64,000 nt of DNA from positions 1,550,001-1,614,000 of the forward strand of contig NZ_LT629780.1 in assembly GCF_900105885.1 (NCBI RefSeq). Direction: 5' to 3'. The notes under the pieces were generated by a model. The model saw only the letters and a list, made by a program, of their open reading frames with translations, did not search any database and was not told the DNA's origin. Shown in pieces: positions 27,367 to 38,020 of the stretch. A program made the position numbers and the translations under genes. The stretch is from Pseudomonas guangdongensis. GTDB taxonomy: Bacteria; Pseudomonadota; Gammaproteobacteria; Pseudomonadales; Pseudomonadaceae. How positions within the stretch are numbered: position 1 is the first letter of the stretch; each line of letters starts with the position of its first letter.

Positions 27367-28392
27367 ATGACCGATCACGCTCTGCTGCTGGTCAACCTCG
27401 GCTCGCCGGCTTCCACCGAGGTGGCCGACGTGCGCCGCTACCTCAACCAGTTCCTCATGGACCCCTATGTGATCGATGTGCCCTGGCCGCTGCGCCGGCT
27501 GATCGTGTCGCTGATCCTGATCCGCCGCCCGGCGGCCTCGGCCGAGGCCTACCGTTCGATCTGGTGGGAGGAGGGCTCGCCGCTGGTGGTGCTCAGCCGG
27601 CGCCTGCAGGCGAAGGTCGCCGAGCAGTGGACGGACGGGCCGGTGGAGCTGGCGATGCGCTACGGCGAGCCGTCCATCGAGCGCAGCCTGCAGGGGCTGG
27701 CGCAGCGCGGCGTGCGTCGGGTCACCCTGGTGCCGCTGTACCCGCAGTTCGCCGACAGCACGGTGACCACGGTGATCGAGGAGGCCCGGCGGGTGATGCG
27801 CCAGCAGCGCCTGCCCTTCGCGCTGGACATCCTGCCGCCCTTCTACGAACAGCCCGAGTACCTGGCGGCGCTGGCGGAAAGCGCGCGGCCCTATCTGGAG
27901 CAGGGCTACGACCATCTGCTGCTCAGCTACCACGGCCTGCCCGAGCGCCACCTGCACAAGAGCGATCCGACCGGCAGCCACTGCCTGAAGGGCGCCGACT
28001 GCTGCCAGCGCGCCAGCGGGGCGATCCTCGACAGCTGCTACCGGGCGCAGTGCATGCGCACCAGCAGCGGCCTGGCGCACGCGCTGGAGCTGGATGCCGA
28101 ACGCTGGTCGGTGTCCTTCCAGTCGCGGCTGGGGCGCGCCAAGTGGATCGAGCCCTACACCGACGCGACCATCGAGGCGCTGGCCGCGCGCGGAGTGAAG
28201 AAGCTCTTGGTGATGTGCCCGGCGTTCGTCGCCGACTGCATCGAGACCCTGGAGGAGATCGGCGACGAGGGCCGCGCGGCGTTCCGTGCCGCCGGCGGCG
28301 ACGACCTGATCCTGGTGCCCTGCCTCAACGATCACCCGCAATGGGTGAGCGCGCTGATCAGTCTCTGTCGGCGACTGCCGCAGCCGGCCTGA
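27367..28392 (+). CDS. hemH: Ferrochelatase
   Basis: 341 residues. The catalytic His lies in [15 protein letters not shown] and the Glu in CIETLEEI. A cysteine cluster ([14 protein letters not shown]...CYRAQCM) resembles regions seen in bacterial ferrochelatases; I cannot tell whether it binds an Fe-S cluster. Inserts Fe2+ into protoporphyrin IX (or coproporphyrin). Downstream of the epimerase by 9 nt; its last 35 nt are antisense to the convergent GGDEF/EAL gene. Confidence 0.96.
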   Translation: MTDHALLLVNLGSPASTEVADVRRYLNQFLMDPYVIDVPWPLRRLIVSLILIRRPAASAEAYRSIWWEEGSPLVVLSRRLQAKVAEQWTDGPVELAMRYGEPSIERSLQGLAQRGVRRVTLVPLYPQFADSTVTTVIEEARRVMRQQRLPFALDILPPFYEQPEYLAALAESARPYLEQGYDHLLLSYHGLPERHLHKSDPTGSHCLKGADCCQRASGAILDSCYRAQCMRTSSGLAHALELDAERWSVSFQSRLGRAKWIEPYTDATIEALAARGVKKLLVMCPAFVADCIETLEEIGDEGRAAFRAAGGDDLILVPCLNDHPQWVSALISLCRRLPQPA

Positions 28393-30892
28393 GTGCTGCG
28401 GCCGGCGCACCGTGCGGCGCGGCCTCGCCGCGCCGTTCCAGCAGCGCGGCCATGTCCGGCGCGCTGAGCGGGCGGGAGAACAGGAAGCCCTGACCCACCG
28501 CGCAGCCGTGCCAGCGCAGGAAGTCGTGCTGGTCGGCGTTCTCGATGCCCTCGGCGATGCAGGTCATGCCCAGCGCCTCGGCCATGCCGATGATCGCCAC
28601 CGCCAGGGCGGCGTGATCGTCGCAGCCGGGCAGGTCGCTGATGAAGGCGCGGTCGATCTTCAGGGTGTCGAGCTTGAAGTGCTTGAGGTAGCTGAGCGAG
28701 GAGTAGCCGGTGCCGAAGTCGTCCATCGCCAGGCGCACGCCCAGCTGCTTGAGGCGGTCGAGGGTGATGCGCACCTGCTCGCGGTTCTCCGCCAGCACGC
28801 TCTCGGTCAGCTCCAGCTCCAGGCGCTCGGCCGGCAGGCCGCTCTGCTCCAGCGCCGCCTGCACCTGGGCCGGCAGGTCGGCGTGGCGGAACTGCACGGC
28901 GGAGACGTTGACCGCCACGTTCAGCCCCGGCAGGCCCTGGTGTTCCCAGTCCATCACCTGGCGGCAGGACTCGAACAGCGCCCACTCGCCCAGGTGCAGG
29001 ATCAGCCCGCTGTCCTCGGCGACGCCGATGAACTTGTCCGGCGACACCTGGCCGAGGATCGGGTTGTGCCAGCGCATCAGCGCCTCGCAGCCGACCAGCG
29101 CGCCGCTGGCTAGGTCGAACTGCGGCTGGTAATGCAGGGTCAGCTCGCTGCGCGACAGCGCCTGGCGCAGGCGGTTCTCCACCTCCAGGTGCTCGCGTAC
29201 CCGGGCGTTCATCGCCGCGGTGAAGAACTGGTAGTTGTTTCGCCCCAGCGCCTTGGCGTGGTACATGGCGGCGTCGGCGTTCTTCAGCAGGGTCTCGGCG
29301 TCGCTGCCGTCGGAAGGGTAGAGGGCGATGCCGATGCTCAGGGTCACCGCCAGCTCGTGGCCGGCGATGTCGTACTGGCCGTTGGTGGCCTGCAGCAGCT
29401 TGTCGGCCACTTGGGCGGCCTGCTCGGCCTGCTGCAGGTGCTCGACCAGCACCACGAACTCGTCGCCGCCCAGGCGGCTGACCGTGTCGCTGGTGCGCAC
29501 CGCACCGGCCAGCCGGCGCGAGACCTCGATCAGCAGGTTGTCGCCGATGGCGTGGCCGAGGGAGTCGTTGATGTTCTTGAAGCGGTCGAGGTCGATGAAC
29601 AGCAGGGCCAGCTTGCTGTCCTCGCGCTGGGCGTTGAGGATCGCGCCGTCCAGGCGGCTGCGCAGCAGGGTGCGGTTGGGCAGCTGGGTCAGCGGGTCGG
29701 ACTCGGCCCAGACCCGCAGGCGGTCGTTGCTGGCGGCGATGTCGGCGTGGTACTGGTCGAAGCGCCGGGTCAGCCAGCGCTTGATCAGCAGGGCGAAGGC
29801 CAGCGCCAGGGCGAGGGCCAGCACCAGTGCCGCGGCGGTGGTCAGCAGGCCGCTGCGCATGTTCTCCTCCAGGCGCTCCTGGCGCTTGGCCAGGCTGACA
29901 TGCAGCTCGTCGAGGGACAGGCTGGTGACCAGCACCCAGTTCCAGTCCTCCTGATTGCTGACCATCGCCAGGCGCGGCTTGAGTTCGCTGTCGTTGCGCT
30001 CGTGCCAGTCGTAGCGGGTGAAGCCGCCGCCGGCGGCGCTGGCGTCGAGGATGGCGCGGATCACCGCCTGCTCGGCCGGCGGCAGCTCGCTGTAATGGCG
30101 GCCTTCGGCGGCGGGGTTGCTGGGCGAGAGCAGCACGCGGCCGTCGCGGTGGATCACCGCCACATAGCCGTCGAGGCCGATGCGCGTGGCGCGCAGCTGC
30201 TCCAGGGCCTGCTGCTGCAGTTCGCGCTCGATGGTGCTGAGGTATTCGCCGGTGCCGATCAGCCAGCCGAACGGCTCGAACAGGCGCACGTAGGCGATCT
30301 TGTCGGCCATCGCCTGCGGATTTTCCGGGGCGTACCAGCGGTAGCGGGAGAAGCCGCGGCCCTCGGGGTTGGCCACCGCGTCGAGCAGGCCGCGCATGAT
30401 GTAGTGGCCGTTGTCGTCGCGGTTGTCGAGCAGCGAGCTGCCTTCGCGCTCGGGGGCGGTGGGCAGCAGCACGCAGTTGCCGGCCAGGTCGTCGATGAAG
30501 AAGTAGCCGCGGCCGTCGTAGAAGCGCAGCGGACGCAGGGTCTCGACGATCAACTGGCGGATTTCCTCCTCCGGACGCCGGCCCTGTTCGCGGGCGTGGA
30601 TGGCGTGGGCGATCTGCAGGGCCTGGTCGACCTGCTGGCGGATGTCGCGCTTGAGCACCGCCTCGGTGCTGGCGCGGATCTGCTGCAGCTGGTCGTGGAG
30701 GGTGTCCAGCGACGACGCCAGGCGGGCCTGCTGCTCGCCGAGGATGGTCGCCTCCAGGGTGGCGCTTTCCTCGCGGTAGCTGTGGGTCTGGTGCAGGGTG
30801 AAGTAGGTGCCCAGCCCGAGGGTGAGGATCAGCACCAAGGCCAGCATGCCAAGGAACTGCAGGCGCAGCAGGGTCGTTTCGGTCATCGCCAT
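28358..30892 (-). CDS. Membrane cyclic-di-GMP enzyme: dual Cache, GGDEF and EAL
   Basis: 844 residues. TM1 about 11-32; two Cache_2-like periplasmic domains (about 70-330, e.g. [35 protein letters not shown] and [16 protein letters not shown]); TM2 about 350-372; GGDEF with the intact LGGDEF active site (DPLTQLPNR start); EAL with CEALMRW and [10 protein letters not shown]. Both catalytic signatures look complete, so it may be bifunctional or have one side regulatory. Ligand of the Cache part is unknown. Convergent, 3'-overlapping with hemH. Confidence 0.95.
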   Translation of the reverse strand: MAMTETTLLRLQFLGMLALVLILTLGLGTYFTLHQTHSYREESATLEATILGEQQARLASSLDTLHDQLQQIRASTEAVLKRDIRQQVDQALQIAHAIHAREQGRRPEEEIRQLIVETLRPLRFYDGRGYFFIDDLAGNCVLLPTAPEREGSSLLDNRDDNGHYIMRGLLDAVANPEGRGFSRYRWYAPENPQAMADKIAYVRLFEPFGWLIGTGEYLSTIERELQQQALEQLRATRIGLDGYVAVIHRDGRVLLSPSNPAAEGRHYSELPPAEQAVIRAILDASAAGGGFTRYDWHERNDSELKPRLAMVSNQEDWNWVLVTSLSLDELHVSLAKRQERLEENMRSGLLTTAAALVLALALALAFALLIKRWLTRRFDQYHADIAASNDRLRVWAESDPLTQLPNRTLLRSRLDGAILNAQREDSKLALLFIDLDRFKNINDSLGHAIGDNLLIEVSRRLAGAVRTSDTVSRLGGDEFVVLVEHLQQAEQAAQVADKLLQATNGQYDIAGHELAVTLSIGIALYPSDGSDAETLLKNADAAMYHAKALGRNNYQFFTAAMNARVREHLEVENRLRQALSRSELTLHYQPQFDLASGALVGCEALMRWHNPILGQVSPDKFIGVAEDSGLILHLGEWALFESCRQVMDWEHQGLPGLNVAVNVSAVQFRHADLPAQVQAALEQSGLPAERLELELTESVLAENREQVRITLDRLKQLGVRLAMDDFGTGYSSLSYLKHFKLDTLKIDRAFISDLPGCDDHAALAVAIIGMAEALGMTCIAEGIENADQHDFLRWHGCAVGQGFLFSRPLSAPDMAALLERRGEAAPHGAPAAALRPAAAVADRD

Positions 30893-31072
30893 CGGGTGTT
30901 CAGCCTTGTGCAGTGCTGCTGCATTCTGGAGAAGTCGAGTACAGGCCGGGGGTGGTGCTGGGGTGCGCGGCGGCTCTGGCGTCAGGGTCTTGACGGATCG
31001 CGGTGCCGCTGTCGGGGTCCTTGTAGCACATTTTGTTTTTCCCGACAGGGTTTCGTCAGAGCTTGCCGCCGA

Positions 31073-32338
31073 TCAGCCGTAGCGCTTGTGGGCCTCGATG
31101 GCCAGACCGCTGCCGATGCTGCCGAAGCGGTTGCCTTCCACCGCGCGGGCGTTGGGCAGCAGGCCGGCCACGCACTGGCGCAGGGCGGGAATGCCGCTGG
31201 AGCCGCCGGTGAAGAACAGGCTGTCGACCTGTTCGGGACGCACGCCGGCATCCTCCAGCAATCGTCCGATGCTGGCATTGATGCGGGTCAGCGACGGGGC
31301 GATGGCGGCGTCGAACAGCGGGCGGTCGAGGTCGGCGCGCAGGCCCGGCTCGATCCGCGCGAAGTCGATGCTGTGCCGCTCGCCGTCGGTGAGGGCGATC
31401 TTGCTGTCCTCCACCTGGATCGCCAGCCAGTGGCCGGCGCGCTGCTCGATCAGGCGCAGCAGGCGGTCGATGCCGGTGGGGTCCTGGATGTCGTAGCGCA
31501 TGCTCTGCAGGGCCAGTTTCGATTTCTGCGCATAGACCGCGTTGATGGTGTGCCAGGTGGCCAGGTTGATGTGGTGGCTGGTGGGCATCGGCGCCTCGCT
31601 CTTCATCAGGCTGCCGTGGCCGAACAGCGGCATCACTCCGGCCAGGCTGAGCAGGCGGTCGAAGTCGGTGCCGCCGATGTGGATGCCGCCAGTGGCGAGG
31701 ATGTCGCTCTGGCGCTCGGCGCGCAGGCGGCGCTCAGGGGACAGGCGCACCAGCGAGAAGTCCGAGGTGCCGCCGCCGATGTCGACGATCAGCACCAGTT
31801 CCTCGCGGTCCAGGGTGGACTCGTAGTCGAAGGCCGCGGCGATCGGCTCGTACTGGAAGGAGATGTCCTTGAAGCCCAGCTCGCGGGCGACCTGGGCCAG
31901 GGTGTCGGCGGCCTCGCGGTCGGCGGCCGGGTCGTCGTCGACGAAGAACACCGGACGGCCCAGTACCGCCTGCTCGAAGTCGCGGCCGGCGGCGGCCTCG
32001 GCGCGCTGCTTCAGTTCGCCGAGGAACAGGCCGAGGATCTGGGTGAACGGTAGGGCGCTACCCAGCACGGTGGTGGCGCTGCCCAGCAGCGGCGAGCCGA
32101 GCAGGCTCTTCAGCGAGCGCATCAGGCGCCCCTCGTAGCCGTCGAGGTATTCGCCGAGGGCCTGGCGGCCGAAGGCCGGGCGCTGCTCCTCGAAGTTGAA
32201 GAACAGCACCGAGGGCAGGGTGTCCTTGCCGTCCTCCAGGGCGATCAGGTTGCCGGCTCCGGGGCGCAGCCAGCCGACGGTGGAGTTGGAGGTGCCGAAG
32301 TCGATGCCGCAGGCGCGGGCAGGCGAGGCGAGGGTCAT
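31073..32338 (-). CDS. yegD: YegD-type Hsp70 family protein
   Basis: 421 residues, shorter than DnaK. Actin-like ATPase: CGIDFGTSNSTVGWL (phosphate 1), LVLIVDIGGGTSDFSLVRL (phosphate 2), LFFTGGSSGIPALRQCV (adenosine). It lacks the DnaK substrate domain, which is normal for YegD. Role unknown; possibly a specialised chaperone. No operon partner: 237 nt separate it from the next minus-strand gene. Confidence 0.9.
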   Translation of the reverse strand: MTLASPARACGIDFGTSNSTVGWLRPGAGNLIALEDGKDTLPSVLFFNFEEQRPAFGRQALGEYLDGYEGRLMRSLKSLLGSPLLGSATTVLGSALPFTQILGLFLGELKQRAEAAAGRDFEQAVLGRPVFFVDDDPAADREAADTLAQVARELGFKDISFQYEPIAAAFDYESTLDREELVLIVDIGGGTSDFSLVRLSPERRLRAERQSDILATGGIHIGGTDFDRLLSLAGVMPLFGHGSLMKSEAPMPTSHHINLATWHTINAVYAQKSKLALQSMRYDIQDPTGIDRLLRLIEQRAGHWLAIQVEDSKIALTDGERHSIDFARIEPGLRADLDRPLFDAAIAPSLTRINASIGRLLEDAGVRPEQVDSLFFTGGSSGIPALRQCVAGLLPNARAVEGNRFGSIGSGLAIEAHKRYG

Positions 32339-32575
32339 GGGAGGCGGCTCCGGGAAAAACGGCCGCGCATTCTATGCGAGAGCGGCGCCGAATGGGCGCC
32401 GCTCGGTCGTTTTCAGCGGACAATCCCATGCACTGGGCCGGGTGCGCTGCGCGCCGCGGGCCGCCGCGGTTGTGCGGTGGCTGTGGCGCCTTCGTTTGGT
32501 CCGGACTCCGGCAGGCGCCGACAGCTAGGGAGGGGCCGCAGCCCCGCAGCAGGCGGGTCGATGGGGCGGAGTGCC

Positions 32576-33292
32576 CTACGGCTTGTCGCGGTGCTGCGCG
32601 GCCATGATCTCCTCCAGGCCCAGCCCGGTGAGGTCGTGGATGGTGCGCCACAGGTAGTAGAGGATGCCCAGCATCATCAGCATCGAGGGGATGGCGATCA
32701 TCGGGTAGCTGAGCAGGTTCATCCGCGCCAGCTCGGCGTTGAACGCCTCGCTGCCGGCCGGGCTGGTGACCAGCCAGCGGGCGAGGACGTAGTTCATCGC
32801 CGCGGAGAAGAAGAAGGTGCCGCTCAGCCAGTAGGTGGCGCGCAGCAGGCGGCGCTCGAAGGCCGCGCGCTGGCCGCGGGCCTCCAGCTGCGCCTGGATG
32901 CGCGCCACGTCGAGCACCTTGTCGTTGTACAGCAGGCTGTGGATCAGCGGCTTGCGGGTGCGCGCGGAGAACAGCACGGCCAGGCCGATGATCCCCGGGA
33001 TGGTCGCCTCCTTGATCGCCAGCCAGCGGCTGTCCAGCTGCAGCAGGCCGATGCCGCCGGTGAGCAGCACGCTGGCCAGGCCGAGCAGGGCGATGAAGTT
33101 GAACTTGCGGTAGCGCAGCAGCTCGAAGGCGCCCCAGCCCAGCGGGAAGGCCAGCGCCAGCAGCAGCGCGCCGTCGGCGCCGAGGCGCTCGGGGCTGCTC
33201 AGCTTCATCAGCACCGCCGAGGGCAGCAGGATGCTCACCGCCAGGTCGATCAGCGGGCGCGGCTTGTGGGTGGGGCGGGGCGAGTCGGTCAT
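32576..33292 (-). CDS. VC0807-family inner-membrane protein
   Basis: 238 residues with about five or six hydrophobic segments (ILLPSAVLMKL, LGLASVLLTGGIGLLQL, ATIPGIIGLAVLF, WLSGTFFFSAAMNYVLA, IAIPSMLMMLGILYYLW). I recognise it as VC0807-like, distantly resembling septation protein A. Function unknown. Confidence 0.75.
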   Translation of the reverse strand: MTDSPRPTHKPRPLIDLAVSILLPSAVLMKLSSPERLGADGALLLALAFPLGWGAFELLRYRKFNFIALLGLASVLLTGGIGLLQLDSRWLAIKEATIPGIIGLAVLFSARTRKPLIHSLLYNDKVLDVARIQAQLEARGQRAAFERRLLRATYWLSGTFFFSAAMNYVLARWLVTSPAGSEAFNAELARMNLLSYPMIAIPSMLMMLGILYYLWRTIHDLTGLGLEEIMAAQHRDKP

Positions 33293-33400
33293 GCTCTGGG
33301 TCTTGTCCGTCGAGGGCCCGGCGATGGCGGGCGAGGTGGTCTGCGGGCCGGTCGATGATAAGGCATTCGCGCCGGCGCCCGCGCACGATGCCGGCGGCGC

Positions 33401-34405
33401 TCAGTCGCGGCGGGGCGGGGCGAGCGGCGCGGCGTCGGCGTCCAGGTCGCGCTTGCGGTGCCACTGGCACCACTCGAAGCCCAGCACCACCAGCAGCGAC
33501 AGGGCGAACGGCAGCAGCAGGTAGAGGGCGCGGAACACGATCAGCGCGGCCAGCACGTCGACCGCCGGTACCCCCGGCAGCGCGGCCATGAAGGTCACTT
33601 CCAGCACGCCGAGCCCGCCGGGGGCGTGGGAGAGCAGGGCCAGGGAGAAGGAGGCGAGGAAGGCGCCGAGCACCACCACATAGCCCGGATTGTGTTCGGC
33701 CGGCAGGACGAAGTAGATGATCGCCGCGGCGCACAGCAGCTCCAGCGGGCCGGCCAGCAGCTGGCGGCCGACGATGCCCAGGCGCGGGTATTCCACATGC
33801 AGCTTGCCCAGCGTCCAGGGCTTGAAGCGGCGCCAGGAGCCGAGCACGTAGAGGCCGATCAGCAGTAGCAGCAGCGTGCCGCTGGCCACCGAAACCGCCG
33901 GCGGCAGCTTGAGCATCTGCTCGACCAGCGGCGGGTGGAGGATCAGCACGCAGCCGCTGGCCAGCAGGGTGCCGAGGCCGAAGGTGAAGGAGCAGAAGAC
34001 GATCAGCAGGCCGATCTCGTGGGGCGTCAGGCCCTTGCTGCGGTAGGCGCGGTAGCGCACCACCGCGCCGGAGAACACCGAGGCGCCGATGTTGTGGGCC
34101 AGGGCGTAGGTGGTGAAGGAGCACAGGGTGATGAAGCGCCAGGGAATCCGCTTGCCCAGGTGGGCCAGGGCGATGTGGTCGTACCAGGCCAGGGCGCAGT
34201 AGGCGCCCAGGGTCGCCGCGCTGGCCAGCAGCCAGCTCTGTCCCGAGATGGCCCTCAGGCTGCCGGCCACCTCGTTGAGGGAGACGTTGTGCAGCTCGTG
34301 ATAGAGCAGGAAGCAGGACAGCACCACGGCGCCAAGACCGATCAGCGTCCAGAGCAGATCGCTGAGTTTCAGCTTCGGTTTGGCGGCTTGGGTGGACAAT
34401 GGCAA
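33401..34405 (-). CDS. YbhN/UPF0104 (lysylphosphatidylglycerol-synthase TM-type) membrane protein
   Basis: 334 residues, about eight transmembrane helices. Typical stretches: AYCALAWYDHIALAHLGKRIPWRFI, YALAHNIGASVFSGAVVRYRAYRSKGLT and LLSHAPGGLGVLEVTFMAALP. This is the flippase-like membrane domain found alone in YbhN; no LPG synthase catalytic domain follows. Lipid substrate unknown. Confidence 0.88.
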   Translation of the reverse strand: MPLSTQAAKPKLKLSDLLWTLIGLGAVVLSCFLLYHELHNVSLNEVAGSLRAISGQSWLLASAATLGAYCALAWYDHIALAHLGKRIPWRFITLCSFTTYALAHNIGASVFSGAVVRYRAYRSKGLTPHEIGLLIVFCSFTFGLGTLLASGCVLILHPPLVEQMLKLPPAVSVASGTLLLLLIGLYVLGSWRRFKPWTLGKLHVEYPRLGIVGRQLLAGPLELLCAAAIIYFVLPAEHNPGYVVVLGAFLASFSLALLSHAPGGLGVLEVTFMAALPGVPAVDVLAALIVFRALYLLLPFALSLLVVLGFEWCQWHRKRDLDADAAPLAPPRRD

Positions 34406-34586
34406 TCCCTCACTGGCGGAGTGGTTCGGGCACGACAGCCGGTCCCGCGGCGGGGCTGGCGATGGGTCCGGTGGCAGAGTGCCGCCCGGGCAGGTTGCGC
34501 AGTATCCCGAAGGCGTCCCTGCGGCTCAACCCGCGCCGATGGCGTGCTGTGTTACCGGGGATGTAGCCGGCGGGGCGCGGCGGCGA

Positions 34587-35225
34587 TCAACTAGCCTTTT
34601 GTCGGGTGCCGAAGATCTTGTCGCCGGCATCGCCCAGGCCGGGAACGATGTAGCCATGGGCATCGAGGCGCTCGTCGATGGCCGCGGTATAGATGCGCAC
34701 GTCCGGGTGGGCCGCCTCGACCGCCCGGATGCCCTCGGGCGCGGCGACCAGCACCAGGGCGCGGATCTCCTTGCAGCCGGCCTGCTTGAGCAGGTCGATG
34801 GTGGCGATCAGCGAGCCGCCGGTGGCCAGCATCGGGTCGACGATCATCGCCAGGCGGCGGTCGATCTCCGGCACCAGCTTCTCCAGGTAGGTCTGCGCTT
34901 CGAGGGTTTCCTCGTTGCGCGCCAGGCCGATGACGCTGACCTTGGCGCTGGGGATCAGGCTGAGCACGCCGTCGAGCATGCCGATGCCGGCGCGCAGGAT
35001 CGGCACCACGGTGATTTTCTTGCCGGCGATGCGCTCGACCGGCACCTTGCCGCACCAGCCCTCGATGCTCGTCTCCTCCAGCGGCAGGTCCTGGGTGGCC
35101 TCGTAGGTCAGCAGCGCACCCAGCTCCTGGGCCAGCTCGCGGAAATTCTTCGTGCTGATGTCGGCGCGGCGCATCAGGCCGAGCTTGTGGCGGATCAGCG
35201 GGTGGCGAATTTCATGCACGGGCAT
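34587..35225 (-). CDS. upp: Uracil phosphoribosyltransferase
   Basis: 212 residues from the ATG at 35225 ([19 protein letters not shown]). PRPP loop [16 protein letters not shown] and uracil-recognition C-terminus [15 protein letters not shown]. Converts uracil and PRPP to UMP. Divergent from hpt, as in Pseudomonas. The usual uracil permease gene is not adjacent here. Confidence 0.97.
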   Translation of the reverse strand: MPVHEIRHPLIRHKLGLMRRADISTKNFRELAQELGALLTYEATQDLPLEETSIEGWCGKVPVERIAGKKITVVPILRAGIGMLDGVLSLIPSAKVSVIGLARNEETLEAQTYLEKLVPEIDRRLAMIVDPMLATGGSLIATIDLLKQAGCKEIRALVLVAAPEGIRAVEAAHPDVRIYTAAIDERLDAHGYIVPGLGDAGDKIFGTRQKAS

Positions 35226-35443
35226 GGCGGCGGGTCTCCGGCGGGAATGGGGGAAGGTGGCATAGAGTAAAGCATCCGCCGGCCGCTGGCCGCACGCCCC
35301 GGCGGACGCCGCTGCGCTCGTCCCCCGGCTATGGCGGGATCGTCGGCCGCGCCCGTCCGCCGAGGCTTGCCGGACGGGCGGCGGATCAGTACCTTTGCGC
35401 CCCTTTGCCTGCCCGCACGGGCCCATCTTTCCGGAGACCTGCC

Positions 35444-36001
35444 ATGTCCGTCGATCTCGCTCACATTCGCCAGGTGATGGCGGAAGCCGACTGCCTGTAC
35501 ACCGCCGAGGAACTGGACGCCGCCATCGCGCGGATGGCCGGGGAGATCAACCGCGACCTGGCCGAGCGCGATCCGCTGGTGTTCTGCGTGATGAACGGCG
35601 GGCTGATCTTCGCCGGCAAGCTGCTGCCGCTGCTCGACTTCCCGCTGGAGCAGTCCTACCTGCACGCCACCCGCTACCGCGGCGAGACCAGCGGCGGCGA
35701 GCTGTTCTGGAAGGCCAAGCCGGAGCTGTCGATGGTCGACCGCGACGTGCTGATCGTCGACGACATCTTCGACGAGGGCCACACCCTGGCGGCGATCGTC
35801 GACTACTGCAAGCACGCCGGCGCCCGCGCGGTGCACACCGCAGTGCTGATCGACAAGGAGCACGACCGCAAGGCGCGCCCGGACATGAACGCCGACTACG
35901 TCGGCCTGCCCTGCATCGACCGCTACATCTTCGGCTACGGCATGGACTACAAGGGCTACTGGCGCAACGCGCCGGGGATCTTTGCGGTCAAGGGCATGTA
36001 A
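35444..36001 (+). CDS. hpt: Hypoxanthine-guanine phosphoribosyltransferase
   Basis: 185 residues from the ATG at 35444 ([12 protein letters not shown]), CGGAGA upstream. PRPP loop [14 protein letters not shown], and purine-contact [21 protein letters not shown]. Purine salvage; divergent from upp. Confidence 0.96.
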   Translation: MSVDLAHIRQVMAEADCLYTAEELDAAIARMAGEINRDLAERDPLVFCVMNGGLIFAGKLLPLLDFPLEQSYLHATRYRGETSGGELFWKAKPELSMVDRDVLIVDDIFDEGHTLAAIVDYCKHAGARAVHTAVLIDKEHDRKARPDMNADYVGLPCIDRYIFGYGMDYKGYWRNAPGIFAVKGM

Positions 36002-36055
36002 ACGCACTGCCGCGAATGCCCACTGCGCGGCGGGCAGGCTGATGGCGGGAGTCTC

Positions 36056-36101
36056 GGCGTCATGGATGACGCCGTGAAGCCCCCATGGATGGGTTCACGG
36101 C
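36056..36101. repeat. Intergenic palindrome pair after hpt
   Basis: GGCGTCA/TGACGCC (36056-36073) overlaps GCCGTGAA...TTCACGGC (36071-36101, perfect 8-bp arms around CCCCCATGGATGGG). It lies between the convergent hpt and SulP genes and could terminate either. It resembles dispersed intergenic sequences I have seen in Pseudomonas genomes, but only one copy is in the window. Confidence 0.45.
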
Positions 36102-36155
36102 GCCTCCCGTCGTCAGTTTGCCCGTTGCGCTTGCAGCGGGGGGCGCGCAGCTTTC

Positions 36156-37895
36156 CTATACGGATTCGCTGGCGACCGTCGAGTCCGACTTCTCCTCAAG
36201 CCAGCGCATGGCCTTGCCGCGCGCCTGGTCGAGGTTCTGCACGTAGGCCAGCTGCTGGCTGTGCAGGTGGATGCCGGCGCGGCGCAGCTGCAGGCGCACC
36301 CGCGAGCTGGTGCCGCTGAGCACCAGGCCCACGCCGTGGCGGCGGAACTCGCGCAGCACGGTGTCCAGCGCCGCCAGCGCGGTCATGTCCAGCAGCGGCA
36401 CCGCGCTCAGGTCGACGATCACCACCTTCAGCCCCGGGGTGAAGCGGCACAGGGTGTTCAGTGCCTTCTCCGCCGCGCCGAAGAACAGCGGGCCGCGGAT
36501 CGCGTAGGCGGCGACCTGCTCGGGCAGGTCGTGCAGCGCCTGGTGGAAGTGCCGCGGCAGCGGCGCGGTATCGGTCAGCGCGCTCATCTGGCGGATGAAC
36601 AGCCCGGCGGCCAGCAGCAGGCCGGCGCCGACCGCCAGCACCATGTCGAAGGCCACGGTCAGCACCAGGCAGGTGAGCAGCACCAGCACGTCGCTGCGCG
36701 GGGCGATGCGCAGGGTGTGCAGCACATGGGGCGCCTCGGCCATGTTCCACGCCACCATCAGCAGCAGCGCGGCCAGCGCGGCCATCGGCAGGTAGCTGAA
36801 CAGCGGCGCGAGCAGCAGCATGGCGGCCAGCACCACGCCGGCGTGGATCACCGCTGCCAGCGGCGAGAAGGCCCCGGCGCGCACGCTGGCGGCGGTGCGG
36901 GCGATCGCCGCGGTGGCGGTGATGCCGCCGAACAGCGGGGCGATCAGGTTACCCAGGCCCTGGCCGATCAGCTCGCCGTTGGAGTCGTGCTTGCTGCCGC
37001 TCATGCCGTCGGCGACCACCGCGCAGAGCAGCGATTCGATGGCGCCGAGCATGGCGATGGCCATCGCCGGGGCGAGCAGCTCGCGGATCAGCGCCAGGCT
37101 CAGCGGCGCGGCGTCCGGCAGTTGCCAGGGCAGGGCGAAGCCCGGCAGGTACGGCGGGATGCCGGCGTGGACGACGCCGTCCACCGTATAACTGAAGCGC
37201 TCGCCGAGGGTCGCCACCGACAGGCCGCCGAATTCCAGCAGCAGGCCGAGCAGGGTGCCGACCGCCAGCGCCGCCAGGTGCCCCGGCACCTTGGGCACCA
37301 GGCGCGGCCAGGCGATCAGCACGCCGAGGGTGGCGGCGGCGACCAGCGCATCGCCGGCATGGGCGGTTGGCAGGGCCAGCGCCAGGTCGTACATCTGCTC
37401 GGGGAAGTGGGTGGCGCTGCTGGCGACGCTGAGGCCGAGGGCGTCCTTGAGCTGCAGGCCGGCGATGACGATGCCGATGCCGGCGGTGAAGCCGAGGGTC
37501 ACCGGGTAGGGCACGAACTGGATCAGCCGCCCGGCGCGCAGCAGGCCGAGGGCGATCAGGATCAGCCCGGCGAGCATGCTGCACAGCAGCAGGCCGGACA
37601 GCCCGTGCTGCTGGACGATCGGCAGGAGGATCACCACGAAAGCTGCGGTGGGCCCGGAGACGTTGAAGCGCGAACCGCCGCTCAGGGCGATCAGCGGCGC
37701 GGCGACCAGCACGGTGTACAGGCCGTGCTGCGGTGGCGCGCCGACCGCGATGGCCAGCGCCATGGCCAGCGGGATGGCGATGATGCCGACGGTCAGGCCG
37801 GCGAGGATGTCGCCGCGCAGCGCCTGGCGCGTGTAGCCGGCCCGGCGCGTCTGGCGCCAGGCAGTGAACAGTGGAATGCGCGCGAGGCGGGACAT
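36156..37895 (-). CDS. SulP-family anion transporter with STAS domain (DauA-like)
   Basis: 579 residues. About 12-14 membrane segments (LAGLTVGIIAIPLAMALAIAVG, SGPTAAFVVILLPI, PYPVTLGFTAGIGIVIAG, ELIGQGLGNLIAPLFGGITATAAIARTAASVRAGA) and a C-terminal STAS domain (about 465-560, VVIVDLSAVPLLDMTALAALD). E. coli DauA carries C4-dicarboxylates; sulfate or bicarbonate are equally possible from the sequence. Confidence 0.92.
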   Translation of the reverse strand: MSRLARIPLFTAWRQTRRAGYTRQALRGDILAGLTVGIIAIPLAMALAIAVGAPPQHGLYTVLVAAPLIALSGGSRFNVSGPTAAFVVILLPIVQQHGLSGLLLCSMLAGLILIALGLLRAGRLIQFVPYPVTLGFTAGIGIVIAGLQLKDALGLSVASSATHFPEQMYDLALALPTAHAGDALVAAATLGVLIAWPRLVPKVPGHLAALAVGTLLGLLLEFGGLSVATLGERFSYTVDGVVHAGIPPYLPGFALPWQLPDAAPLSLALIRELLAPAMAIAMLGAIESLLCAVVADGMSGSKHDSNGELIGQGLGNLIAPLFGGITATAAIARTAASVRAGAFSPLAAVIHAGVVLAAMLLLAPLFSYLPMAALAALLLMVAWNMAEAPHVLHTLRIAPRSDVLVLLTCLVLTVAFDMVLAVGAGLLLAAGLFIRQMSALTDTAPLPRHFHQALHDLPEQVAAYAIRGPLFFGAAEKALNTLCRFTPGLKVVIVDLSAVPLLDMTALAALDTVLREFRRHGVGLVLSGTSSRVRLQLRRAGIHLHSQQLAYVQNLDQARGKAMRWLEEKSDSTVASESV

Positions 37896-38020
37896 GCTGG
37901 TACTCCGTTGGATTCCCCCAGAGACCGAGAGGGTAAGCCGTCGGTCGCCATTCGGCTATCGGACGGAGGTGGAACGGCCGCGTCGGGGATGGGCGGAGTG
38001 CCGCCCATCCCCGCGGCGCC

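Noticed and set aside
29132..32053. A 973-codon open frame on the plus strand
   Set aside because: It is antisense to the GGDEF/EAL and Hsp70 genes; low-complexity Gly/Ala/Val/Gln/His composition is the usual artefact of high GC third positions.
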